A stretch of 64,000 nt of DNA from JAEXNA01 sp037189585 (lineage in GTDB: Bacteria > Vulcanimicrobiota > Xenobia > Xenobiales > JADMJV01), in contig JBBCJA010000035.1 in assembly GCA_037189585.1 (NCBI GenBank), positions 5,830 to 69,829 on the forward strand, written 5' to 3'. The translations under genes and the position numbers were made by a program. Below, one piece after another: positions 16,801-25,231 of this stretch. Under the pieces are notes generated by a model. It made no database searches and had not been told where the DNA came from. It worked only from the letters and a program-made list of their open reading frames with translations. Every line of letters begins with the position of its first letter. Within the stretch, counting starts at the first letter, position 1.

Positions 16801-18920
16801 GTCAAGGCGCGCGAGACCCGAGAGACCAGCGTGCGCAGATGGCCTTCCTTCAGGTGCTCAAAGCCCTCCACGAGTTGTGATAAGGGTACCCAAAAGAGTG
16901 GTATGCTTGAGGCTTCTTGGGCACAGACATCCACCGCCCAGGGGTAGGCGATCTCCGGGGTCACGCCGGGGGAGGGGAAGTAAGGTCCCCCCAGTTGGAA
17001 GCAGTCTCGTACCTTGAGTCCATTCTCTCTGAGAAGCGCTTTCGCTAAATAGCTGGGAAGGTCGTGCAGGCTGTCGAGTTCCGCCGGCAGCCGCCAAGCC
17101 GGAGCCTGCAGATGGTTGCTGTGGCCGGAGAAGCACTGGGCCGCGGGAAGGTCCTCATCGACCACTCCAAAGTAAACCGTGTCAGGGCCACGCCACAGCG
17201 GGGCCACTGCCACAGTATTCAAACTGACCCGCGCGGGGCGAACGTACTCGAGTTCAACTTCGCGCAGGGTCTGGCCGTCGGACCTATGCTCGGTGAAGAC
17301 TCGACGCTCAAGATGGAGAAAGTTCACACTCCGATCGATTCTCTCATAGGCGCGGCGCCTCGGAATCTGGAGGAGTTTCTGGAAATCCACCACATCTCGC
17401 GGCTCCGAATGCTGATGAAGCTCCAAACTCTCCCCAATCCAGGGCCCTGTGGGTCGACCGAGCTTTCGCATCAATTCGAAAGTGAGCGTCTCCAGGCGCG
17501 CGTCGGGCAAGCCGCCCACTTGCGCAGCGCGCAAAAGCTGCCCTACCTCGATGGCTCGGACCTGATCTCGCGCTCCCGGCGTCCCAATCATACGGGGAGA
17601 GACCTGGACGAAAAAACTTCGAATCTCTTCTTGCACCCCTCCCGGTGAGGGATAGGTGGTGGAGCCTTCCCGGAACTCGAAAATCTCCCCACCTCCAATG
17701 CCGGCCCATCGGTCGAGAACCTCCTCCACCGTCTGAGCCATCGGCTTGTCCCCACAGATGACGGTCAATGGCTCGGTCACGTAAGTCGGAGACAAAGCTC
17801 CGTCAAGCCGATGGCCGCAAAGAGAAAGAAGAGGACGCGGATAGCTCTTGCGGGCCAGAATGTAAAGCTCGCCGTCGAGTTCAAAGTAAGGTAGGGCGTC
17901 GACGGTAAGGTTGGGCCGGCGCACCAACTCGCGAATCGATCCTCGGGTTTTGTGGCGATAGCTGGTGAACTCTAAGAAGCCTCCGGGCTCTAAACTTTGT
18001 CCGGGGCGAAAGAGAACGCCCTGGTCGGAATCGACCCTCTCCCCCACGATCAGGTAGTTGGTCGGAGGAAAGCCGAGGTCGTTCCCTTCGATATTTCGCA
18101 ACATGAACTGCCCCGCGAAACGCTGGTTGACGATCCAGGGGTTCCAAAGCGGGGTGGAAGCGAGAATGCGAAGGCCCAGACGGTGGAAATGAGCTTCGAA
18201 CTCGGCCTGGGTGAAGTAAGTGTACTCCTCCAAGATCTCGGTCTCCCAGTCGCTGGTGTAGTCTTTTCTCAGCACGAACTCCACCGCGTGGAGATGGTCG
18301 CAGCGAAATCGCATCCATCCCGGCTCGGGTGGCGGGAGCTCCTCAAAGGCAAAGCCTCGCTCCTCGACCGGTTTGAGAAACCGAAACTCGCGGGTGAAGC
18401 GGCGGAAGAGCTCGGCCAGCTCCTCGGGCAGGTCCAGCAACACCTCTCCCGATTCGGGACGCAAAAAATCCCGGACGATCAGGCTTCCGTGAGGACGCAG
18501 CTGGGCGACTTGATGAAAAAGCGCGTGAGCCGCTTCCTCCAAACGGTAGTCGTTGAAACTGGTCACGTGATGGAGGACAGAGGAGTTGAAGATGGCGTCC
18601 AGGCTCTCCGGCTCAAAGCAAGGTTTTCCAATGTCGCCACTTCGAAAGTCGAGATTTCCTCGTTGAAAGCGCGCCGTAGCTCGCTCCACCATCTCGGGAT
18701 TGATATCCACCCCGGTCACTCGAATCGAGGGGTACAGAGCCGCCAGAGCTTCGCTTCCACTACCCGATCCCATGCCCATGTCGGCCACCCATCCTTGACC
18801 TAAAACGTGGGCCGCGGTGAGAGCTATCTTTTGCTGCATCGAAGCGTCCATGGCGGTCAGATACCGCTCGTAGTCTGCTCCCGCTCCGCGCTCTTGGAGG
18901 TCATAGTTGGCGCTACTCAT
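16797..18920 (-). CDS. Class I SAM-dependent methyltransferase with long C-terminal region
   Basis: A 707-residue protein. Residues about 30-230 form a Rossmann methyltransferase: motif I VADMGMGSGSG (45-55), acidic motif II around D72 (VDINPEM), then DIFNSSVLHHV-like motif IV and LIVRDFL. The rest has two stretches with a Nudix-like look (YILARKSYPRPLLSL near residue 390, and LNTVAVAPLWRG near 580) but no clear Nudix box, so hydrolase activity is doubtful. ATG 18920 (MSSANYDLQERG) is chosen because longer frames overlap the divergent deacetylase gene. The substrate is unknown. Its divergent arrangement with a deacetylase may be functional. Confidence 0.78.
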   Translation of the reverse strand: MSSANYDLQERGAGADYERYLTAMDASMQQKIALTAAHVLGQGWVADMGMGSGSGSEALAALYPSIRVTGVDINPEMVERATARFQRGNLDFRSGDIGKPCFEPESLDAIFNSSVLHHVTSFNDYRLEEAAHALFHQVAQLRPHGSLIVRDFLRPESGEVLLDLPEELAELFRRFTREFRFLKPVEERGFAFEELPPPEPGWMRFRCDHLHAVEFVLRKDYTSDWETEILEEYTYFTQAEFEAHFHRLGLRILASTPLWNPWIVNQRFAGQFMLRNIEGNDLGFPPTNYLIVGERVDSDQGVLFRPGQSLEPGGFLEFTSYRHKTRGSIRELVRRPNLTVDALPYFELDGELYILARKSYPRPLLSLCGHRLDGALSPTYVTEPLTVICGDKPMAQTVEEVLDRWAGIGGGEIFEFREGSTTYPSPGGVQEEIRSFFVQVSPRMIGTPGARDQVRAIEVGQLLRAAQVGGLPDARLETLTFELMRKLGRPTGPWIGESLELHQHSEPRDVVDFQKLLQIPRRRAYERIDRSVNFLHLERRVFTEHRSDGQTLREVELEYVRPARVSLNTVAVAPLWRGPDTVYFGVVDEDLPAAQCFSGHSNHLQAPAWRLPAELDSLHDLPSYLAKALLRENGLKVRDCFQLGGPYFPSPGVTPEIAYPWAVDVCAQEASSIPLFWVPLSQLVEGFEHLKEGHLRTLVSRVSRALT

Positions 18921-18995
18921 CCAGCCGAGGTTCGAAAATGGCAATGATGCTCCTTGTCGCAAGGCCAGCCGCGCCACCACCTGGAACCTCTCGGC

Positions 18996-19961
18996 GTGAT
19001 CGTCATCTTTCATCCCCGCTACCTGATCGGCTCGCCCTGGATCAACACCATGCATCCCTTCGAATTCGACCGGTCGATCCAGGTGGAAGCGCGCCTTCGG
19101 CAAGAGCTGGGCCCCGAGTGGGACAAGATCCGGCGCTCACCGGAACGACCGACCACAGTCGAGGAGCTACGAGCCATCCACGATGACGCCTACCTAAAAA
19201 TCTCTCACCATAGCCGTGTGATCGCCCAGGTTGCGGAACTACCAATCCTTCGCTGGTTTCCCAGATTCTTGATGCACCGCTGGTTTGTCTCGCCCAGCCT
19301 CTGGTGCTCGGCGGGGACGGTCATGGCCGCGCGGCAAGTGCTCCAAGAGGGCCTGACCTATAACATTGGAGGGGGGTTCCATCACTCCAAACGGACCGGA
19401 GGAGAGGGTTTCTGTATATATTCCGACATCGCGCTCGCCATCTCCACACTACGAAAGGAAGGTCAACTCTCGGTCACGGACCCGATCTTTTACATCGATC
19501 TCGATGTCCATCAGGGTAACGGAGTCAGCACCGACTTTGGAGAGGATCCCGCGGTGCGCATTCTGGATGTCTTCAACTCCGAGATCTACCCTTTTCGCGA
19601 CAAAGTGGCCAGGACCGGAATCGATGTCAGCCGTCCCCTCACCTCCGGTCTCAAGGATGAGGATTACCTGGCCGCGGTGCGAGACGGTCTGGACGAGCTT
19701 TTTCGCGACCAACCTCGACCCAAACTTGTGATCTATAACGCGGGGACCGATATCTACAAAGACGATCTGTTGGGAGATATGAAGGTGAGTCGCGAGGGGG
19801 TCAATGCTCGCGATCGCCTGGTTTACGACACGGTTCGGGGACAGGGGATCCCCATGTTAGTTCTGTCTTCCGGCGGCTACTCGAAAATGAGCGTCCAGCT
19901 GATCGTGGACTTCATCCTCCAGTGCTATCGCGGTGAAACCGGACAGGATGCCCCACTTTAG
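18996..19961 (+). CDS. Histone-deacetylase-like (arginase-fold) amidohydrolase
   Basis: A 321-residue deacetylase-fold enzyme. GGGFHHSKRTGGEGF contains the catalytic tandem histidines. Zinc ligands are D and H of IDLDVHQGNG, and the Asp in NAGTDIYKDD. SSGGYSKM near the end carries the family glycine pair. Members remove acetyl groups from lysine, polyamines or acetoin-related substrates; which one cannot be told. GTG 18996 is chosen because homologues begin with this VIFHPRYL strand; a TTG at 18954 is an alternative. Its promoter region overlaps that of the methyltransferase. Confidence 0.85.
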   Translation: MIVIFHPRYLIGSPWINTMHPFEFDRSIQVEARLRQELGPEWDKIRRSPERPTTVEELRAIHDDAYLKISHHSRVIAQVAELPILRWFPRFLMHRWFVSPSLWCSAGTVMAARQVLQEGLTYNIGGGFHHSKRTGGEGFCIYSDIALAISTLRKEGQLSVTDPIFYIDLDVHQGNGVSTDFGEDPAVRILDVFNSEIYPFRDKVARTGIDVSRPLTSGLKDEDYLAAVRDGLDELFRDQPRPKLVIYNAGTDIYKDDLLGDMKVSREGVNARDRLVYDTVRGQGIPMLVLSSGGYSKMSVQLIVDFILQCYRGETGQDAPL

Positions 19962-19974
19962 ACCCCCGCGTCTG

Positions 19975-20178
19975 GAGCCTAAAGAGGGATCTTTTCTCCA
20001 CGGACTCGGGTCATAATCAAAGTGTTCGATAGAGTTGTAAAAAGCTTGGTCGGATACGACGGTCCCACGAGTTGGTGCCTGACTTAAAATGTCAAGCTTA
20101 TAGCAACTCGCGACGACAAGCCACGGTCTCGTTTTGAGGCCATGACGCCTGGTCTCTCTTTACAGAGAGATCCGACTT
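19975..20178 (+). ncRNA. Candidate structured RNA before a terminator
   Basis: This 308-base intergenic region has no convincing ORF. It contains a hairpin near 20151-20173 (GGTCTCTCT with AGAGAGATCC) and ends in a strong terminator, 200 bases beyond the deacetylase stop. That distance leaves room for an independent small RNA or a long structured 3' UTR. No promoter is clear and no known family is recognised. Confidence 0.3.
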
Positions 20179-20222
20179 AAGAGGACTCGAGCCAACGCGC
20201 GCTCTGAGTCCTCTTTCTTTTT
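20179..20222 (+). terminator. Rho-independent terminator
   Basis: AAGAGGACTC pairs with GAGTCCTCTT across a 17-base loop, followed by TCTTTTT. It ends transcription before the MoeB-like gene. Confidence 0.85.
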
Positions 20223-20269
20223 CAGGCAAGTCGGAGGATGGCCTTAGCGAGCCCTGGTACTCTCCCTTT

Positions 20270-21379
20270 ATGGAGCTGACACCGGAGGAACTCTCTCGCT
20301 ATTCGCGCCATCTGCTACTGGAGCAAGTCGGTCCGGCCGGACAGGAGCGTCTGAAAAACGCTCGAGTTCTTATTATCGGCGCGGGCGGCCTGGGCAGCCC
20401 GCTGGCTTTGTATCTCGCCGCGGCCGGTGTGGGAACTCTCGGGTTGGTCGACTTCGATCGGGTGGATGAATCCAATCTGCAGAGGCAGATCCTGCACGGA
20501 ACTAAAGATATCGGACGCCCCAAGCTCGAGTCCGCTGTCGAGCGTCTGGCTGACCAGAATCCTTACGTGAGGGTCGTCCCCCATCCCCAGGCGCTGTCCT
20601 CTGAAAACGCTTTGGAGATCCTGGGACACTATGACATCGTGGTGGATGGGACGGACAATTTCGCCACCCGCTACCTGGTCAACGATGCCTGCGTCCTTCT
20701 GGGGAAACCGAATGTCTACGGCTCGATCTTTCGCTTCGAGGGTCAGGTTTCTCTTTTCTCCCCCAAGGACGGCGGCTCGTGCTATCGCTGTCTCTATCCA
20801 GAACCGCCGCCGCCTGGTACCGTCCCCTCCTGTGCCGAGGGCGGTGTGCTTGGTGTATTACCGGGTGTGATAGGAACCCTGCAAGCGACCGAGGTCCTCA
20901 AATGGATCCTGAAAGTGGGCGACAGTCTCTTACGCCGCCTGCTTCTTTTCGACGCTTTGAAGATGAGCTTTCGAGAAATGAAGCTATCTCGCGATAGGGG
21001 CTGTCCGCTCTGCGGCGACTCTCCCACCATCACCGAGTTGGTCGACTATCCCGCCTTCTGTGGCGTGTTGCCGGTCCCCGAGCTCTCTCGGGAAGAGTTT
21101 CTTCACTTGTGGAGCACGGGGACGCCTCCGACTCTTATCGACGTTCGCGAACCTCACGAGTGGGAGAGGCGGAACTTGAGCAAGTACGGGGCGCGCCTCA
21201 TCCCCTTACGAACTCTTTCCGAGGAGGTCGTGGACTGGGAACGCGATCATGAGATCGTGATCTACTGCCAGTCGGGAGGGCGAAGCGCCAAGGCTGTCAT
21301 GGAGCTGAGAGAAGCCGGGTTTGAGAACGTACGTGGTTTGAGCGGCGGTCTTAACAGCTGGCCACCATCTCGGAGTTGA
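20270..21379 (+). CDS. moeB: MoeB/ThiF-type adenylyltransferase with C-terminal rhodanese
   Basis: A 369-residue two-domain enzyme. Residues 1-250 are the E1-like adenylyltransferase: GAGGLGS nucleotide loop at 37-43, DGTDNFATR, catalytic-Cys region PSCAEGGVLG, and zinc-binding CYRC plus CPLC. Residues about 275-369 are a rhodanese with active-site loop YCQSGGRSAK. This MoeZ/MOCS3-like fusion adenylates and sulfurates the C-terminal glycine of MoaD/ThiS-type carriers for molybdopterin, thiamin or cysteine synthesis. No carrier gene is in the window, so the pathway is open. It overlaps the convergent oxidase gene by 29 bases. Confidence 0.9.
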   Translation: MELTPEELSRYSRHLLLEQVGPAGQERLKNARVLIIGAGGLGSPLALYLAAAGVGTLGLVDFDRVDESNLQRQILHGTKDIGRPKLESAVERLADQNPYVRVVPHPQALSSENALEILGHYDIVVDGTDNFATRYLVNDACVLLGKPNVYGSIFRFEGQVSLFSPKDGGSCYRCLYPEPPPPGTVPSCAEGGVLGVLPGVIGTLQATEVLKWILKVGDSLLRRLLLFDALKMSFREMKLSRDRGCPLCGDSPTITELVDYPAFCGVLPVPELSREEFLHLWSTGTPPTLIDVREPHEWERRNLSKYGARLIPLRTLSEEVVDWERDHEIVIYCQSGGRSAKAVMELREAGFENVRGLSGGLNSWPPSRS

Positions 21380-22607
21380 TCTCCTCGAGACTCGCGCAGC
21401 CGGAGAGACCCATGGTCAATCTCAAGTCGGCTTTGAGATTCTCCAACAGTTCCGCAACACCGTCTTCCCCGGCCAGGGCCAGAGCGTAAGCGAAAGGGCG
21501 ACCGAGCCCCACGGCGTTCGCCCCCAGAGCCAAAGCTTTGAAAACATCCGCTCCGCCTCTCACTCCGCTATCGAAGAGAACCGGAACCCTGCCGTCGACG
21601 GCCTTGGCCACCTCTGTGAGAGCTCGCGCCGCGCCCCGCGCTCCGTCCACCTGACGTCCCCCGTGATTGGAGACGTAGACGGCGTTCACTCCGTGGTCTA
21701 AAGCTTTGAGGGCGTCGTCACCTCGAGAGATCCCTTTGAGCACGATGGGAAGCCTGGTGCACTCTCGCAAGAACTCGAGGTCGCTCCATTGCAGGTTGCT
21801 GCGAGAATAGATGGAGACGAAGGTCTTCACCGCGGCCAGGCCCCGACCGGATTTGAGTACTTCCCAGAAAGGGCCGGGGAAACGACGCGTGGCCTCGAGC
21901 AAGGTCGAGATCGCTTGCCGGGTCGCCTTGGGCTTCTCGTCCGGCCCGCTTCGCGGCTGCTCCATCAGTTCGTGAAAGACTGGGTCCGAGGTGTATTGCG
22001 CGATCCCTCTCCCTCGCAAGAAGGGCAGGTGAGCCAGTTCGAGGTCTCGCGTTCTCCAACCTAGCATCGTGGTGTCCAAGGTTACCATGATAGCTCGACA
22101 GCCGCAGCTTTCCGCTCGTTGGACCAAACTGCGGACCAGCTCGTTGCTGGCGCTCCAATAGAGCTGAAACCAGCGCACCGTGTCGCCCATCACTTGCGCG
22201 CATTCTTCCATAGGGAAGCTCGCTTGATTGCTAAAACACATGGCTACGTTAGTCCGAGCGGCCGCTTTGGCCACCGCCAGATCGGCTAGAGGGTGAGCCA
22301 GGTCCAGGGCCCCTACGGGGCAGAGAAAGAACGGGACGGCCAGCGTGTTACCAAAGAGCTGGGTGGTCATGTCGCAACTGGACACGTCTCGCAGCATGCG
22401 AGGAAGAATCTTCACCTCGTCTAGGGTACGACGATTCGCCATCATGGTCTGCTCGGCCCCGGCGCCACCCGCCAGATAGGCGAACGCCTCGGGAGAAAGA
22501 GCCCGTTGAGCGCGTCGCTCAAGCTCCTCGAAACCGACCGGAATTCGCGGCTTTATCCCTTGCGCCCCACGAGTGTAGATCTGGCGTTGTCGTTCTGGCG
22601 TGCTCAT
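21351..22607 (-). CDS. FMN-dependent alpha-hydroxyacid oxidase/dehydrogenase
   Basis: A 418-residue TIM-barrel flavoenzyme of the L-lactate dehydrogenase/glycolate oxidase/lactate monooxygenase group. The start region YLAGGAGAEQT, the FMN-binding VPFFLCPVG, and the signature SNHGGRQVDG with the catalytic His and Arg are present. GLGRPFAYALALAG near the end is the usual phosphate-binding region. It oxidises L-2-hydroxy acids to 2-oxo acids. The length suggests a lactate 2-monooxygenase-like member, but substrate is not determined. AGAGG lies close before ATG 22607. Confidence 0.88.
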   Translation of the reverse strand: MSTPERQRQIYTRGAQGIKPRIPVGFEELERRAQRALSPEAFAYLAGGAGAEQTMMANRRTLDEVKILPRMLRDVSSCDMTTQLFGNTLAVPFFLCPVGALDLAHPLADLAVAKAAARTNVAMCFSNQASFPMEECAQVMGDTVRWFQLYWSASNELVRSLVQRAESCGCRAIMVTLDTTMLGWRTRDLELAHLPFLRGRGIAQYTSDPVFHELMEQPRSGPDEKPKATRQAISTLLEATRRFPGPFWEVLKSGRGLAAVKTFVSIYSRSNLQWSDLEFLRECTRLPIVLKGISRGDDALKALDHGVNAVYVSNHGGRQVDGARGAARALTEVAKAVDGRVPVLFDSGVRGGADVFKALALGANAVGLGRPFAYALALAGEDGVAELLENLKADLRLTMGLSGCASLEEINSEMVASC

Positions 22608-22757
22608 GCCTCTAGACTTCGAGACCGCTCCGAGGGAGCCTTGCCCGCCAACCGATCAGTGACAACCATCACATTTTTTCTTGAGATCCGTCGCTGACGA
22701 CCGACAGAACAACCGCTTAGGATGACGGTAAGAAACAACCTCAACAGGAGTGAAGAT

Positions 22758-23576
22758 ATGTTCGTAACCTACTCAACTCTATGCGAGCCCATGACAAACA
22801 ACGCCATGAACCAGCAACGGTCCATGCAGAGTTCACTCCAGATGCAACAGCGGACCGGAATGATGGCGGCCTGTCAAATGCGGCAACAGATATTCTTCGA
22901 CGGTTGCAACCTCAGTTCCAATGCTGAAGCCTTGATGCTACTCACCGGCATGTCGCGAGGTTTCGACTTTATGATGAATGGAGCCAACTTTGGACTCCCG
23001 CGTATGTCAGACTTCGGAGAACGATGGGGTCAAGATCCGTTTTTCAACCCCACGGGCCAATCCCAGTATCAGAATGTGCCCGAGAACGTCTCGCCGAAAA
23101 ATCCCCCAGTCCAAATCGGCGGCGGGGCCAAAGTGAAACCGCTGTGCCAAAGCAACGGGAGCTCTTGCGGGCAGACCTCCGTCGCGATGTGCGTGAACGC
23201 CTTGACCGGCAAGAAGTTGACCGACAAGGATATCAACGGCAAGTACGGCTTTGGGCTCTTGAACGCTTTGAATTCCGAATCTCGCTCGGCCGGCTACAAG
23301 TGGACCGACGGCGGGAACTTCAGCGCCAAGAACTGGCCCTCATTAGAAAAGCGGCTTAACCAGGAGAAGACCCCGGTGATGATCGGGCTTAACGGCCAGT
23401 TCTCGCCCTCGGGACGTGGGCACATCGTGACCCTACTTTCGATCGACGGTGACAAAGTCACCTACGCCGATCCCGCTAACGGAAAAGTCAAAACCACCAC
23501 CAAAAAAGCGATCGAACAAGCTCCTCCCCATCCCGACGGCAAGTTCTTCTTCTACGCCAGTAAGGTGAGCAAGTAG
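22758..23576 (+). CDS. C39-like cysteine peptidase domain protein without signal peptide
   Basis: A 272-residue protein. Residues 1-120 are Met/Asn/Gln-rich and likely disordered. Residues about 126-270 look like a papain-fold C39-like peptidase: Q131 and C137 in QSNGSSCGQTS, H222 in GRGHIVTLL and D238 in TYADPANG form a plausible triad with oxyanion Gln. No Sec signal is present. ATG 22758 has GGAG 7 bases upstream; the frame extends to 22722 without support. Like the transglycosylase protein it pairs a wall- or protein-degrading domain with an Asn/Gln-rich leader, suggesting unconventional export (inference). Confidence 0.72.
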   Translation: MFVTYSTLCEPMTNNAMNQQRSMQSSLQMQQRTGMMAACQMRQQIFFDGCNLSSNAEALMLLTGMSRGFDFMMNGANFGLPRMSDFGERWGQDPFFNPTGQSQYQNVPENVSPKNPPVQIGGGAKVKPLCQSNGSSCGQTSVAMCVNALTGKKLTDKDINGKYGFGLLNALNSESRSAGYKWTDGGNFSAKNWPSLEKRLNQEKTPVMIGLNGQFSPSGRGHIVTLLSIDGDKVTYADPANGKVKTTTKKAIEQAPPHPDGKFFFYASKVSK

Positions 23577-23669
23577 TCATCGCATGGTGGCGTGTAACGC
23601 GGCACGCCGGAGGAGATTCTGATCAGGTTTAGGACAACCTCGAACCGTCGTCAGGGTTGAAGGCGGGTT

Positions 23670-24722
23670 ATGAGTCTATTCGAGATCGGCTACAGCACCT
23701 TCGTCGAGACGACGCCGGACAGTTCGGGGAACATTCCCAATCACGCTCAGCGCCTGCGAGAGGCGGTGGAAGAGATTGTTCTGGCCGATCAGGTTGGTTT
23801 GGACGTGGTCGGTGTGGGCGAGCACCACCGCCCCGACTACGCATGTTCGGCTCCCGCCATCGTCCTCGCCGCCGCTGCGTCACGAACCTCGCGCATTCGT
23901 CTTTCCAGCGCCGTCAGCGTACTATCTTCGGCCGATCCCGTACGCGTTTTTCAAGACTTCGCCACTCTGGACGGTATCTCTGAGGGGAGGGCCGAGATCA
24001 TGGTGGGACGCGGCTCTTTTATCGAGTCGTTCCCACTCTTTGGTCAAAACCTGGACGACTATGAAGAGCTTTTCGAGGAGAATCTGGAACTCTTACTGTC
24101 CATCCGAGAATCCGAAAAGGTCAGCTGGAGAGGCGGACATCGCGCCGCAATCCAAAACCGTGGTATCTATCCCCGCCCCGTACAAAACCCGCTGCCCATC
24201 TGGATCGCCAGCGGGGGAAATCAAGAGTCGGTGGTCCGCGCGGGAATGCTTGGGCTACCACTCGCACTCGCCATCATCGGAGGACAGCCCGAGGCCTTCG
24301 CCCCTCTCGTGCGGATCTACCGCCGCGCCGGAGAGCGGGCCGGGCACGCTCGTGAAACTCTCCGCGTGGCGGTCCATTCCCATGGCTTCGTCGGAGAGAA
24401 CACCGAGCGGGCCGCGGACGACTTCTTCCCTTCCACCGCCGCGGCCATGAACATCATCGGACGAGAGCGCGGTTGGGGGCGCTACGACCGCGCCGCCTTC
24501 GACGCGGCACGCTCCCCTGGAGGAGCGCTGTATGTCGGCGACCCAGAGACCGTGGCGGAGAAAATTCTTCGGGTCCAAGAAGCTCTTGGCTTTGATCGCT
24601 TCCTACTGCACGTGCCGGTGGGAACCATGCCTGGCGCCCAAGTGATGAAATCTCTCGAATTGCTGGGAACTCAAGTTGCTCCCAAGGTCAAAGAGGCCTA
24701 CCACAAACGTGAGACGGAATAA
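23670..24722 (+). CDS. LLM-class flavin-dependent oxidoreductase
   Basis: A 350-residue luciferase-like TIM barrel. DVVGVGEHHRPDY, the SAVSVLSSADPVRVFQDF stretch and IMVGRGSF match the Atu2307/SP_0267-type branch of LLM oxidoreductases. PLPIWIASGG is the usual late barrel strand. The cofactor is probably FMN; substrates in this branch are mostly unknown. GAAGGCGGG precedes ATG 23670. The stop overlaps the 3' end of the decayed vapC on the other strand by 25 bases. Confidence 0.87.
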   Translation: MSLFEIGYSTFVETTPDSSGNIPNHAQRLREAVEEIVLADQVGLDVVGVGEHHRPDYACSAPAIVLAAAASRTSRIRLSSAVSVLSSADPVRVFQDFATLDGISEGRAEIMVGRGSFIESFPLFGQNLDDYEELFEENLELLLSIRESEKVSWRGGHRAAIQNRGIYPRPVQNPLPIWIASGGNQESVVRAGMLGLPLALAIIGGQPEAFAPLVRIYRRAGERAGHARETLRVAVHSHGFVGENTERAADDFFPSTAAAMNIIGRERGWGRYDRAAFDAARSPGGALYVGDPETVAEKILRVQEALGFDRFLLHVPVGTMPGAQVMKSLELLGTQVAPKVKEAYHKRETE

Positions 24723-25080
24723 GAATCGAAAGCCTCGTCCCGGCTCAGGAGAATCAGGTTCTCATTGAGTGATTGAGCCGCAAGCAACCTATCAAACGGG
24801 CCCCGATGGTGAAAGGGCAGCCCAGACACCACCGCACAATGCGAGATCTTGATCAGCAATAGGCTGAATCCATCATGCACCAACGCTCCGGCCAACTGTT
24901 CGACTCCCAAACTCAAGCTCAATTCCCGAGACTGACCTTGATGGAAAGCTTCCAAAACGTCGCAACACTTACGAATACCAACGAAGCCCGATCTTCCAAA
25001 GCGCTCCTCGCCTCAACACCTAAATGCTCCGGTTGACTCATCCACCAAAGATAGGTGTGCGTATCCAGCAAGTATCTCAT
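24698..25080 (-). pseudogene. VapC-like PIN toxin, frameshifted
   Basis: On the minus strand ATG 25080 opens MRYLLDTHTYLWWMSQPEHL, a typical PIN-domain start with catalytic Asp. The frame stops after IKVSLGN at about 24922. The next frame continues ELSLSLGVEQLAGALV to HHRGPFDRLLAAQSL and LLSRDEAFDSYSVSRLW, the usual VapC C-terminus. VapC homologues read IKVSLGKLSL here, so a single-base deletion near 24921-24923 explains the break. The conserved Glu after the central Trp is also Lys (TFWKLS). The toxin is almost certainly inactive. It overlaps the antitoxin remnant by ATGA. Confidence 0.85.
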
Positions 25081-25190
25081 GACATGTAGTCGTTAAAATC
25101 GTCTAGAGGAGCGTCGAAGTCATCCGACATCTTCACAATCAGTCCGGGCAGCCTTCCTCCCTGACGCTTCGGCCTGGCTTCCACCCCAAC
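25077..25190 (-). pseudogene. Phd/VapB-like antitoxin remnant
   Basis: An in-frame segment reading RPKRQGGRLPGLIVKMSD then DFDAPLDDFNDYM ends in TGA at 25077, overlapping the vapC ATG. This is the C-terminal toxin-binding half of a Phd/YefM-type antitoxin. An in-frame TAG just upstream and the absence of any DNA-binding half show that the N-terminus is lost. Confidence 0.75.
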
Positions 25191-25231
25191 AGCCTAGGTT
25201 AGTCTAGCTGCCTAGTCAACGTGACGCTTTC

